A stretch of DNA of 64,000 nt, from positions 65,542,575-65,606,574 of the forward strand of contig OU744725.1 in assembly GCA_916613615.1 (NCBI GenBank), read 5' to 3'. The DNA comes from Steromphala cineraria (Eukaryota > Mollusca > Gastropoda > Trochida > Trochidae). The notes beneath the pieces were generated by a model that was not told the DNA's origin, made no database searches, and was given only the letters and a program-made list of their open reading frames with translations. Below are positions 1 to 11,334 of this stretch, piece after piece. Each line of letters opens with the position of its first letter. Within the stretch, counting starts at the first letter, position 1. The translations under genes were made by a program, and so were the position numbers.

Positions 1-109
1 AGATTTGCCGGATACCCTCTTGAGAGCTGTTGATGAGGACTTTGTTCTGGAATATTATGCAGCAAATGACCACAACAAATGGGACGAACTCATTCAGCTT
101 TTGAATTAG
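1..109 (+). CDS. Toll-like receptor, 3' end only (copy 0)
   Basis: The window starts inside the cytoplasmic TIR domain of a TLR gene. The last 36 codons and the stop (107-109) match the end of the full copy at 13490-15937 without a difference, ending in NKWDELIQLLN. The 3' flank also continues nearly identical to that after 15937, with an offset of 15828 bp, so this is the end of the previous unit in a tandem array. The rest of the gene lies to the left of the window. The residues seen include the tryptophan region near the TIR C-terminus (box 3 area). Nothing marks it as broken, but only about 4% of the protein is visible. Confidence 0.9.
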   Translation, partial: DLPDTLLRAVDEDFVLEYYAANDHNKWDELIQLLN

Positions 110-2142
110 TTGTTGATAAGATAATTCACATTTCATCCTTAGACAGTGACAATCAAAAATGGTAAAGGTGATACCTTTTGATTTTATCAATTTCGTAACT
201 ACAATGTTTGATTTTGTGAGAAAAATTATCTTAGAGTTGTCAAAAGGGCATTTAGAACAGGCAATGCTAAACCTTATGATGCTTCTTAAGTGCAATTTCC
301 AATGAGAATCAGAGATTTTCTAGGTAGAAATCTCACCATATGCCACTAATATTTTCAAAAATATTTCCACAGTCGTTACGCTCGAAAAGCCGCGGTGTTC
401 ATGTTGGCGAACTTCTTTATATTTTTACAATGTAATTTAGCCATTCATAAATAAATCTTAAGTTCGACCTCTTTTAATAACATTATCATGAAACTCATGA
501 ATTGTATCGTTATCCAACTAGCAAACAATTCACTCATTTCACAACATATCATTACTGGGTTGTCGTTTAGTATTCTCTATATCAGCAACAATCTTCTTTT
601 ATTCATAGAAACCAAGATATTGCGCAAAATATGTTTGATTTCCTAGATATGAAGGGGAACTTGATTCATATTAGAATCACCAGGAGGAAATTTGGCTATA
701 TAGCCACTTTTGCACTGGCAATGCTTGCTAGAGGGGAGGAGGAGGACCCACAGGCTAGAAGTCCCTAATCGTTCCCGATGCAAGAAACAGTTTTGAGAAG
801 ATCCCTTGATTTCAACACGCTTATTTGACATGCAATCGATTTAAACTTTGTGTCAACATGTACTTGGATGATTTAACTTTAGACCAACACTCTCAGAACC
901 TATCAATACTTGAAGTTAATTTTGCAAATCGAACGAACATTTGTCTATATCTTAGTGGCCTGAGTACTTGGATTAAACTATCAGCTTACACCATCACTGG
1001 GTGAACTTTAAAAGGGGGTTTTATATTTCTAAGTAAATTGTGCATGAACCAGGCCAGTGTCTGTAAATCCATGTCGGTGATTATATGTTTATACATGTAT
1101 TGTTAATCCCTATACTTAATAGTCTGCCAGTTTAACTTTATGTACCTATAATTATAACCAGTGGATTTATCTCTAATGTATGAAGTTCTTCTTAATTCTT
1201 ATTAAATCTTTTTTAAGTTCTTAAATTTTTGTGTGACATCTTTTAAGTTCTTGGTGTGTTGTAGATTGGGGTTTTGCCCATTAAACCTACTATCTGACTC
1301 ATAACACTATTCACCGGAACTTCTGCTTCTGCACTTGTGTGCTGGAAATCGAACTTACACTAACACACTGATTCAGCCGAATGTGTTGACATCTCGAAAT
1401 AACTCGGGGTAAAGGTTCAGTGTCTCAAAAGTAAAAGGAGTGAGACACGTTGTTTCCCATCTCTTAATGGAATTTGAAAAACAAACTTTCCGATCTATTC
1501 TAAGGCACGAGGTCACAAACCAATGTAAGCGATTAGGTAGTTGGAAGTGTTTCAAAAGAGGCTCAAAAACTATCTATTTAGAAGGTCAAATACCAGTCTC
1601 AAGAGAACATCTTCCTGAAGGGTGGTCGATTTTTCTGTCAATGTATGTTATGAAGAATTTAAAGATCTTGATTAAAATATAGACCTGTTATATAGAAACG
1701 CAAGGGATTTCGCTATGGCTGCAATAACCTGATCGAAAACCACACATGTCGATATGTGTAACATCCTTTTCGATTAAAACCAACTTTATTCATTCACAAA
1801 GAATCATCGGTCGTGCATTTATTCAAAGAGAAGCGTGATGGTAATGCAAGGGTCAGTTTTAAAAAATGGAGAAAATATCAGAACAATGGGGCAAGTCATA
1901 CAGCACTTCAAAGAATGAACCAATTTCAAAGCATTTTGGGGATCATGTTTTGGAAACCATACCACCCTCTCTCGTGTTTTCTAAATATCCGGTAAGGATC
2001 ATTCTTTCTTCACCTATTTTGTTTACGTTGGTGTTACCTTTGAGTGGTTAATGTCACTATTATCGAAGTATTTGTATATAATTCGAAGTCATTTAATGGC
2101 TGTTATTATAAAGCAATAGGGCTATTTATATCTATTGCGTTT
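110..2142. other. Intergenic spacer A, proximal part
   Basis: No gene is supported. The block is near-identical to 15938-17970 downstream of TLR copy 1. At about 390-600 it carries a degenerate copy of the foldback repeat seen intact at 58780-58985 (shared gttggcg...cttt start, aaactc(a/g)tgaat core and gtcgtttagtattctctat end). Short ORFs of 60-86 codons on both strands overlap each other, are AT-rich and have no family resemblance. Confidence 0.6.
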
Positions 2143-2470
2143 CATAGGAGCTTGGTGGATATCTTCACAATATGTGCGCTGATGTTTCAGGATGCTCACA
2201 ATTTTCACTGATACTAACATGTTCAAACCAAATTTTACAATGTATAAAGACGTTTAAGGTTGTTCTAGATGTAAAGAATAAATAGCTAGATGATATGACA
2301 ACATGATTTATTTTGAGAAAAATTTAAAATTCTTGAGACTGTTGTTTAACTATTGTTACTATCTAGAAAAGTTTTCAGACAGTTTTGTCTAACTATTGTA
2401 ATCATCGAGAGATTCTCGATAATAATCATGTAAATAATCTTTTATCGTTGACCCAGTGATGATTGTTAAA

Positions 2471-3722
2471 CATATACTGATGGAAATGAATAAAGGAACG
2501 CATGTATTGATGGTGAAATTTGTTTTATTGTCATGGGTTTTGATCAAGTATATTTCATTAAGTATTCATTCAGTATCTGGTGTGTCCTCCCTGTTTCCTG
2601 ATCACTTTTTCACACCGTCGTGGAACACTTTGGATCAACTTCTGGATGAGAGCCTGAGGAACTGCGTGCCGCTCTCCTTGGAGAGCCTGGAACATGGCAT
2701 CAAGTGTCTGGGGTAGAACATCACGATCCCTCACCCGACGTCCTAGAACGTCCCAGAGGTGTTCAATGGGATTAATGTCTGGGCTCTTGGACGGCCATGG
2801 TAACACTCTGACGTTGTTCTGCGTGAGTAAATCCCTGCTGACGTGAGCCGTGTGTGGTCGAGCATTGTCATGTTGATACTCAAAGTTTACACCCACTCTA
2901 CGGCGGAAAGGAAGAACAACAGGTTGCAACACTTCGTCTCGCGATCGGTAACGAACACCAGTCACTCTTCCATCAAGTAGAACAAGGTTTGTCCTATAGT
3001 CGTAGGTTATGCCGCCCCATACCATCACAGATCCGCCCCGTAGGAATCGTGTTGTTTGATGGTGCACTGATGGTGACGTTCACGAAGGCGTCGCCAAACG
3101 CGGATCCGACCATTTGCGAAGTCCAAATTGAATCTAGACTCATCACTGAACATTGTATTGCGCCAATGTCGAAGTTGTCTAACTCGATGTTGTGTAGCCC
3201 ATGCTCTTCTGAGACGTCTGTGTTCCACAGTCAGCCTTACCCTTGGTATTAATCGGTTACGTAAGGACAGCAGCACCAGATGGCGGTCGTTTGGGGGCGT
3301 TATCTTACGTTTTGGACACGACCTGGTCTAATCTTTACGTTCCCTGTCTGACCGTACCGGTTCAACGGTCGCGAAATCACACTTTTAGACTTGTTAAATT
3401 GTCTGGCTGTCTGACATGTTGATTGACAGCTGTTTATGCTCCCGATAGCCTGCCATTTCTCATTATCAGAAAGGTATGCTCTTGGCATGATTCTGAAGGT
3501 AAAGGTACACTGACATTCTTGACACCTTGAAGGTTAAATGGACGTTGCCATGCATGAAGTTCATGGACATCAATTTTCACGTGCACGGTACCTTTTTTCA
3601 GTGACAGTAAACTTCAACCTTTTCAGTTTATAATGGCCCCATGCAGCCTCGAACAAACGGAACATGCCAGACATAAGTTAACAGTAATTAAACGTTCCCT
3701 TATTCGTTTCCATCAGTATATG
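2471..3722 (-). mobile_element. Tc1/mariner-like DNA transposon, about 1.25 kb
   Basis: Inverted ends flank a broken transposase. The core catatactgatgga begins at 2471 and its reverse complement ends at 3722, with similarity running inward for about 30 bp (to ggaacg). The right end is followed by TA, the Tc1 target dinucleotide; the left flank is AA, so one target copy is mutated or the end is off by a few bases. Length is normal for Tc1 elements. Spacer B lacks 1.43 kb here but still holds the right end (17971-18119), so the element predates the duplication. Confidence 0.8.
2570..3488 (-). pseudogene. Tc1-like transposase, frameshifted
   Basis: Read from 3488 down to 2570 the protein occupies three frames, so at least two frameshifts are present. 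Segment 3488-3300 begins MPRAYLSDNEKWQAIG and resembles the N-terminal helix-turn-helix of Tc1 transposases. Segment 3276-3025 holds FSDESRFN, the first catalytic Asp region. Segment 3067-2570 holds DNARPHTA (second Asp) and SPDINPIEHLWD (catalytic Glu), 34 residues apart, which is the DD34E signature of Tc1. The normal protein is about 340 residues, and the pieces sum to nearly that, so the break is by small indels and not by truncation. It would cut and paste at TA sites if intact; as it stands it is inactive. Confidence 0.85.
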
Positions 3723-4007
3723 TACAAATCATTGTTTAATGATGTCAACATGAGCATTATCATGTATTTATACTGTACCAAACATTATTGACTATACAAA
3801 TCCAACATTCAAACAAAGTAAATATAACTTTTTCCAAATAACACCAAATCATGTTAATTTGTATTAAAATATAAATTAATTTAGTCATAAAATGAACATT
3901 TGTTAACAAGCATCGAAATATATTTCACTCTAGCAGGCAACACAACACGCTATTCCATCAATAGGCACGCTGGTGCACTACCGACCGAATTGTTCCAATT
4001 CATCATC

Positions 4008-6110
4008 CATAAATATTATACAACACCATCATGATGAAATGCCATCCAACATCGTCATGATCAAATGTCATCCAGTCATGATCAAATGTCATCCAACATC
4101 GTCATTATCAAATATCATCAAACATCATCATCCTTAAATATCATACAACATCATCATGATCAATTATCATCAAACATCATCATGATGAAATGCCATCCAA
4201 CATCATCATGATGAAATGTCATCCAACATCGTCCTCCTCAAATATCATCAAACATCGTCATGATCAAATATCATCAAACATCATCATCGTTAAATATCAT
4301 ACAACATCATCATGATCAATTATCATCAAACATCATCATGATGAAATGCCATCCAACATCATCATGATGAAATGTCATCCAACATCGTCCTCCTCAAATA
4401 TCATCAAACATCGTCATGATCAAATATCATCAAACATCATCATCCTCAAATGTCATCCAACATCGTCATGATCAAATATCAATCAATCAATCTTTATTCC
4501 ATACTAAAAGGCCACAGGCCTGTAGTACATTTTACAAAAAATACAAGATTACATATTTTTTTTATATACATATAAGATTTTATATTTACAGTTTGTAACG
4601 ATGTGATAATATGCGTTAACAAGTATTGCTATTCAATGTTACTATCCTTTTCTTATTTTCATAGCTTGGTATATAAACATTGCAAGGTTTTGTATAACAT
4701 TACAGTTTTTGCAATTTAATAGAAATGAGAATTTATCTTTAGAGGGATGGACATAGTAAAATTCTTTAAGGTATATTTGACATAAATCATTATATAATGG
4801 GCAAACGAGCAGAAAATGGTATTCATCTTCCAAGACATTATTATTGCATGATTTACGTAATCTCTGTTCTCTATTTATATTAAGGTATCTGCCCTTTTCA
4901 ATTTGCAAATCATGTGACGAGCATCTGAACCGTGATAAACTTACTCTAAACGTTCTTATAGTAACACATGATAGATACAATTCAGTATAAATGAATGGTT
5001 TAAAATCTGAATAGTACTCACATTTAGTGGAAAGTGAAAGTTTATTAAGCCAATTTTGTTGGTATATGTCCTTTAGTTTTTGTAAAAAAGAATTAACAAA
5101 CTGCTTTGGAAAGTCAACATTCTGCTCATACCATAAGTAGTTAAATCCAGTTGTAAATAGAAGCTTTTTTAAGTCTGTGATCCAATTTTTGTGTCCATTG
5201 TGGTCGTATAAGATCATCATTTCATAACATTTTTTTGGTAGACGGTAAGAAGGCATACTTAAGAGTTTTAGCCAGTATTTTATAATTTTAACTTGTGAGT
5301 ATATAACAAGCGGGAATCTTCCGCATTCCCCATATACCATTGCACTAGGTGTGTTTATTTGAACCCCGAGAAACTTCTTACACGCCAATAAATGAACTCT
5401 CTCTATTTGGTCGAAATGTTGATGCCCCCAAATTTCAGCCCAGTATGATAGAATTGGTCTGATTTTTACATCAAATATTCTAAAATAAGATGATAAATTC
5501 AAGTCTCTCAAGTTTTTCAGGATACCTATAAATACTTTTTGAGCTTGGATGGATGCATACTTTGCATGGGTTGACCAAGAAAGATAGTTAGTAAAATATA
5601 CACTTAAGTACTTATATGATGTTGTTGATTCTATCAGATTACCTTTTAAATACAATTTCTCATGTCGAGACAATTTACCCCCTTTCTTAAAAGTAATTAC
5701 TTTTGTTTTCTCTATATTTACGTTGAGTTTATATCGTTCACAATAGGTTTCTAGTTCAGTTATTTGCTTCTGTAGGCCTACAACAGTACTTGAAATAAGA
5801 GCAATGTCATCTGCAAACAATAAAAGAAAAATTTGGAACACATCTGGATGTAGCTCGATACTATTTTTGCAATTATTTTCTATTTGCATTGCTAGTTCAT
5901 TAATAAAAAAGGAAAATAGAAAAGGACTCACCAAACATCATCATCCTCAAATGTCATCCAACATCGTCATGACTAAATATAATCAAACACCATCATGATC
6001 AAATATCATGAAACATCATCATGATGAAATGCCATCCAACATCATCATGATCAAATGTCATCCAACATCGTCATGATCAAATATCACCAAACATCATCAA
6101 ACTTCAAATA
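4008..6110. repeat. 26-bp-type minisatellite (catcatgatgaaatg...), split by a LINE
   Basis: Units of about 26 bp of the form aacatcatcatgatgaaatg followed by tcatcc repeat with variants (cgtcctcctcaaata, catcgtcatgatcaaata). They run from about 4008 to 4480 and resume at about 5937-6110 on the far side of a LINE insertion, showing that the LINE landed inside the array. The corresponding array in spacer B is at 18420-18825, without the right-hand part. Confidence 0.85.
4481..5934 (-). mobile_element. 5'-truncated non-LTR retrotransposon (LINE)
   Basis: The open frame 5934-4642 encodes the C-terminal part of a reverse transcriptase: VSPFLFSFFINEL (palm motif before the active site), then LLFADDIALISS, in which FADD is the catalytic box, the thumb, and a Cys/His-containing tail (CKSC-type CNN...EDEYHFLLVCP). 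The 3' end lies at about 4481 and closes with an aatcaatcaatc microsatellite-type tail, next to the minisatellite. The 5' end stops abruptly at 5934 inside the minisatellite; no endonuclease or N-terminal RT remains, which is ordinary 5' truncation. The remaining frame is unbroken for 430 codons, suggesting fairly recent insertion. Family could be CR1/L2-like, but I cannot assign it firmly. Confidence 0.85.
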
Positions 6111-6530
6111 TTATCATCCTTTTAATTGTACATGTTAACTTAACAATATATACCAACAGGCTTTTAGCTCACACATTGCTTAAGCCTCAAATGCAAAACC
6201 AGAGAAAACCTTTTTCGCAAGAAAACTCTGGAACCGTGTTCCCTCGAGCTCATCCTGTAAACCAGGCGACTTTATTTCTTTCGCTTCGCTTCGAAATAGT
6301 CCCCTGTAGCCATACCCGTTATATCCGCCAATTCAGCAGAATGGAAAGTCCATTTTCTATCAATAGTACACCAATCAAGAAACCTGTCTTATTTAGATGC
6401 AATGAGCTACTAATTGGAGGTAATCCACGGTGCAATAAGTTTCTCCGACTCGAGAATTTTGATCTATACATTCATTACTATGTGTATTATCTGATAAATC
6501 GATGTTATTTTATTGAAATATCGAAAGTTT

Positions 6531-7919
6531 GATATGCATGTTTGAAGACCTGAAATTGACAAAAGTCTTTAATTAAAGTGTTTCCAGTGTATTCCAAATG
6601 ATGAACATGATTAGTGGAAGTACATTTCATATTCTTCATTAGGCCTCTTCATCCTTGACTACATTCAAAACACTCTCAAATGCTACAATTTTGATATGTT
6701 TAACAACCAATATATTGTTAAGTCTTGTATTGTCAAGGAAAAACATTTGTGTATGTTTTATGTGCATGAAACAAATATACAATGGTCAAAATTAAATTCA
6801 GCACTGAACCATTATGAAAACAAATGCAATGATTTATTAAAACAAGATGTCGACACATTTATGGTAAAGAAATACATTAACAACAAGCGGGAAAAGGTTG
6901 ATTAATGAGTAGTGATAGTAAGGGGCGTCACAAGACTTTACAAGGAAAGCACTGACTGGATCTATAGATAAGCCATAGACTTAAAGGGACCATTCGAGCG
7001 GGGTATTTTTTGTGGAAACGAAATTTTGGGGACTCTCCTGTTTACAATTATATATGATTAACAATTTTGTACATGACGATTTGACATCTAATTTCAAATA
7101 TGTTTGTGAGGTTAGCATTTTAGTTGTTCAAGATGTAACAATTTGAAAAAAATAGAGTGTATCGCTCAAAAGATATAAACATCGTGAAATGAAGCCAATC
7201 ATCCAAGCTACGATCGGGGAATGCATTACTACGACAAAATGCTGTCGTAACTGATAACTTTTATTATGAATTATTTGTAAATATGCTCCTCTTTTATCAA
7301 TCAAGTAGTGATTTCTTAATTTTGTTAATGAATAAGCATATTACAGCACATTTGGTTTCTCGCAATGCAATGCTAAATTTAGCGGATGAAAACATTCAAC
7401 CAAACTTCATCAAAACAGTATTATTACGGCTCAGCAGGCTACAGACAGCTTAACATAATGATGATTCATTTAGTTGACATTGATCCTGTTTATGATTAGC
7501 TCATGTAACATCTTCTAGTGATTCTATATGAATATGCGAATTTGGGGACTTATAATAGAGAGGCCACTTTGATGCAAATTTAATGAGTTGTGCAGTCAGC
7601 GACACTGTATTCAAGAAGCCACAATCATTTTCGTAACTGTTTGCTTTGATTTAAAAAAATTATGCGACTATGTACACAAACCATTTTGACAACAATGTCA
7701 CTTACGTAGCAATGTGTTTCCATTTTAAAACTTTTGATAGAAATTTTACAAATAGCAAATCTTTCGCAACTTTAGACAGTGCCTGAATTAATTACAGTAA
7801 AAACATAACTTGAGCAACTTTTGTGATGGGAAAATGTATTGCATGAATAAACATTGATGATGTTCACTCTGTACAGCATCAACGCATTATGGGTTTTCAA
7901 TCAAGAATAAATATCGCAT
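6531..7919. other. Intergenic spacer, no gene seen
   Basis: AT-rich sequence almost identical to 20029-21420 in spacer B. It contains one 69-codon ORF (6696-6905) that is preserved in the other copy at 20153-20404, but the two copies are so young that preservation carries little weight. No splice-bounded exon, RNA gene or repeat end is obvious. Confidence 0.5.
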
Positions 7920-7924
7920 TCACA

Positions 7925-9386
7925 CAGGCATGTATGTAGGTAGGTACAATTCAGCTAGGTATTTATGTAGGGTGTGTGTGTGTGTGTAGAGGTAGGTAAG
8001 TAGGTAAGTAGTTATGTAGGTAGGTAGGTAGGTAGGTATGTAGGTAAGCAGGAAGGTATGTAGGTAGGTATATATGTAGGTATGTATGTATGGAGGTAGG
8101 TAAATAGGTATGTAGGTAGGTAGGTATGTAGGTAGGCAGGCAGGCAGGTATGCAGGTAGGTAGGTAGGTTGGTATGGATGTATGAATGTAGAAAGGTATG
8201 TATGTATGTATGTAGTTAGATATGTGTGTAGGTAGAAATGTATGTATGTATGTAGGTAGGTAGGAAGGCAGACAGGTAGGTAGGTAGGTAGGCATGTTTG
8301 TAGGTATGTATGTTTGTATGTAGGTAGGTATGTATGTATGGAGGTAGGTAGGTAGGTAGGTAAGCAGGCAGGTAGGTAGGTAGGCAGGCAGGTAGGTAGG
8401 TCAGCAGGTAGGTAGGTAGGCAGGCAGGCAGGTAGGTAGGTAGGCAGGTAGGTAGGCAGCTTTGTAGGTAGGCAGGCAGGTAGGTAGGTAGATAGGTAGA
8501 TAGGTAGTACATGTAGGTAGGTAGGCAGGCAGGTATGTAGGTAGGTAGGTAGGTATGTAGGCAGGTAGGCAGGTAGGCAGGTAGGCAGGTAGGCAGGTAG
8601 GTAGGTAGCCAGGTATGTATGTATGTATGTGGATAGGTAGGTAAGTAGGTAGGCAGGCAGGTAGGCAGGTATGTATGTAGGTAGGTAGGTAGGCAGGCAG
8701 GCTGGCAGGCAGGTAGGTAGGCAGGTATGTTGGTAAGCAGGCAAGTAGGTAGGTACATAGGTAGGCAGGCAGGTAGGAAGGTAGGCAGGTAGGTAGGTAG
8801 GTAGGTAGGCAGGTAGGCAGGTAGGTAGGCAGGTTTGTAGGTAGGTAGGCAGGTAGGTAGGTAGATAGGTAGATAGGTAGGTACATGTAGGTAGGTAGGC
8901 AGGTATGTAAGTAGGTAGGTATGTAGGTAGGCAGGTAGGCAGGTATTTAGGTAGGCAGGTAGGTAGGTAGGGAGGCAGGTAGGTTGGTAGGTAGGTATGT
9001 ATGTAGGTCGGTAGGCAGGTATGTAGGTAGGCAGGTAGGTAGGTAGGTAGGTAGGTAGGCAGGTAGGTAGGTAGGCAGGTTTGTAGGTAGGCAGGCAGGT
9101 AGGTAGGTAGGTAGACAGGTAGATAGGTAGATAGGTAGGTACATGTAGGTAGGTAGGCAGGTATGTAGGTAGGTAGGTATGTAGGTAGGCAGGTAGGCAG
9201 GTGTTTAGGTAGGCAGGTAGGTAGGTAGGTAGGGAGGCAGGTAGGTTGGTAGGCAGGTATGGATGTAGGTCGGTAGGCAGGTAGGTAGGTAGGTAGGCAG
9301 GTAGGTAGGTAGGTAGGTAGGTAGGTAGGCAGGTAGGTAGGTAGATAGATAGGCAGGCAGATAGGTAAGTATGTAGGTAGGTGTGT
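7925..9386. repeat. Tetranucleotide satellite (GTAG)n with GCAG and GTAT variants, about 1.46 kb
   Basis: An uninterrupted 4-bp periodic tract of ggtagg/gcagg/gtatg units. Because no unit makes a stop on the minus strand and 4 is not a multiple of 3, all three minus frames are open and encode the same YLPT/CLPA-type repeat. These reading frames (up to about 270 codons) are artefacts. The matching tract in spacer B is at 21424-23597 and is about 0.7 kb longer. Confidence 0.95.
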
Positions 9387-10357
9387 GTGCTATTCAGTTC
9401 ATGTGATCCATATAGTTCTTTTGGTGCTATTTTGTTAATATGTGGGTGGACTTCAGCCTTAATATCGAATTTGGGAGTTTTGACTCATTCGGAAACCATG
9501 AGAGTTGTATTTCGCATGCTCGTAACATAGTGACCTGTTTTTACCATTTGGTTTGTGACCATTTTAGTTAATCTCTAAAAGTTTTGCATCACATCAGTAG
9601 AAAACCCGCCACGTAGTAGTATCAGTTAAGCCCAGCCACGCATCAGCGAACCTTTCTTTCTGGTTCACAGCTATTCATCTAAATCAAATAGCGACTACCC
9701 TATGCAAAGATTGATTAAACTTATTAGCCCTGAGACTCCCGTATCCAGTAGGTGTGAAGGACGGCAGGAGAGAAAGGGTTGACAAACATACGGATTAAGA
9801 CGGAAGTGTGCATTGAACATCACGATTTTCATAACGGCCGTTTAACATGTTATACATCAACGATCAGCGTTTCTATTTGCAGTCAAGAGAAAGTTGAAAA
9901 ACAAAAATCTATGTATATTCTTCTCAGCTTCATTCTCCAAACAGCCGGCTGGCAGACGGCGACCCCACATATCTAGAAGATTTGCTAGGAAGGATAACAT
10001 GCACCTTGGAAGGTAGTCATATTACAGGTTTTAATATAGCATTTAAGTGTTATTTCTTTTATTGTATGTTATGTTGATTATAGTGATTGATGTTTTGATA
10101 AATTATGACTTCATTTTATTTATATTGACAGCATAATTTTTGTGATCTTGATACACCTTGCTACCGGTTACATGGTTATGAAGGATATAAGAAATATTGG
10201 TTTACATTCCACTGGCATCACTGTATAATGAGTTTTGTTGTTTTTGTTAGTAACCTTGTGTAGATGTCTGCCATTTTATGTGAGGATAACTTTAAAATTC
10301 ATGACATTTCCTGTTCAGTTGCATTGATAGTGCGAGTCTAGGTCGATATTATTGTAT
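9387..10357. other. Intergenic spacer, no gene seen
   Basis: Matches 23598-24570 in spacer B with only scattered substitutions. A 65-codon ORF at 9779-9976 is the only open stretch and has no recognisable similarity. Confidence 0.5.
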
Positions 10358-11012
10358 TTTCTAAGATGCCTAGCGGCTAGAACAATCGAAATAAAAGTAC
10401 TTTATCAGACGATAAAGGTATAGTTTTTGTGATGACGTAACAATTGAATGACGTTTCCGCTCCCCTCGTAGTCACGTGTGCCCATGGTAACCCAACGAAA
10501 GAGGGCAGTTGAAAAGACCGTGTTTTTCTGCAAATGATAATGTCCTAAAACAACGGTAGCGTTGTTATAACAATTATTGAAAGAATGTGTTCTTTTGTAT
10601 CCGAATTAGTCTTAAATTTTAAGCAACATTTGTACTTGAACCAAAACGACAAAATCCGCATTAGGCAACCCCAGGAACCACTATGACGTCACAACAGAAC
10701 GATGACGTCATAGTCGCTGTTGTCGCACGGCTCGTCAGTTGGCCCTGATCATGGATTATTAATATTAAGGAAGAAAACTCTATTTTTCTTGCAAAATTAC
10801 TCAAAGCAGAATGTTGTGTTATGGGTTATCTTAGAAAAGTAATAAAGTTCCCTGTACCCCAATGTGTTTTGTAATAAAGTATAGTTTTGCCCTGAACTAT
10901 TATAACGTCAAAGTACTCGGACTACCGTCCTCGTACTTTAACTATAATAGTTCAGGGCAAAACTATACTTTATTACAAAACACATTGGGGTACAGGGAAC
11001 TTTATTTCTTAA
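10358..11012. repeat. Copy-A-specific insert with a 74-76 bp foldback
   Basis: About 650 bp present in spacer A and absent from spacer B, where the flanks join (attattgtat|tatgttggtg, about 24571). It ends with a near-perfect inverted repeat: arm 10841-10916 and arm 10933-11006, separated by 16 bp. The left part carries several TGACGT(C/A)A-type motifs (about 10433, 10683 and 10702). No ORF of note; likely a non-autonomous foldback or MITE-type element. Confidence 0.7.
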
Positions 11013-11334
11013 GTGTTGGTGTTTTCATTTTCTTGTTTAGTAACAGGACACTTTGTAAGTGTTTTTGGTTTTTTTTCAATAGGAAAGTTTAAAATGATAA
11101 ATTCGTCATATCATTTTTACTTGGATGAACTTAGATAAAAGTGAATGTTACTTATTGCAAGGCTTTGTTTTAAAATTTAAAAAAATCAAGCTTTATAATG
11201 AACGAAAGATGTTCAAATTAGTTTGGGAATTCCAGTTCACTACCTGCAATGAATAGTTATTGTCAACACGAAAATTGTCGTCGGCCGTTTTTGCTTGACA
11301 CTTAAAATGTTTTCCATTGATGATTGGCTTCAGT

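Noticed and set aside
4008..4480. CRISPR-like array
   Set aside because: Contiguous minisatellite without unique spacers, in a eukaryotic genome.
6696..6905. Small ORF kept in both spacers (also 20153-20404)
   Set aside because: The copies are too recently duplicated for conservation to mean anything; AT-rich, no domain, no splice or promoter signals recognised.
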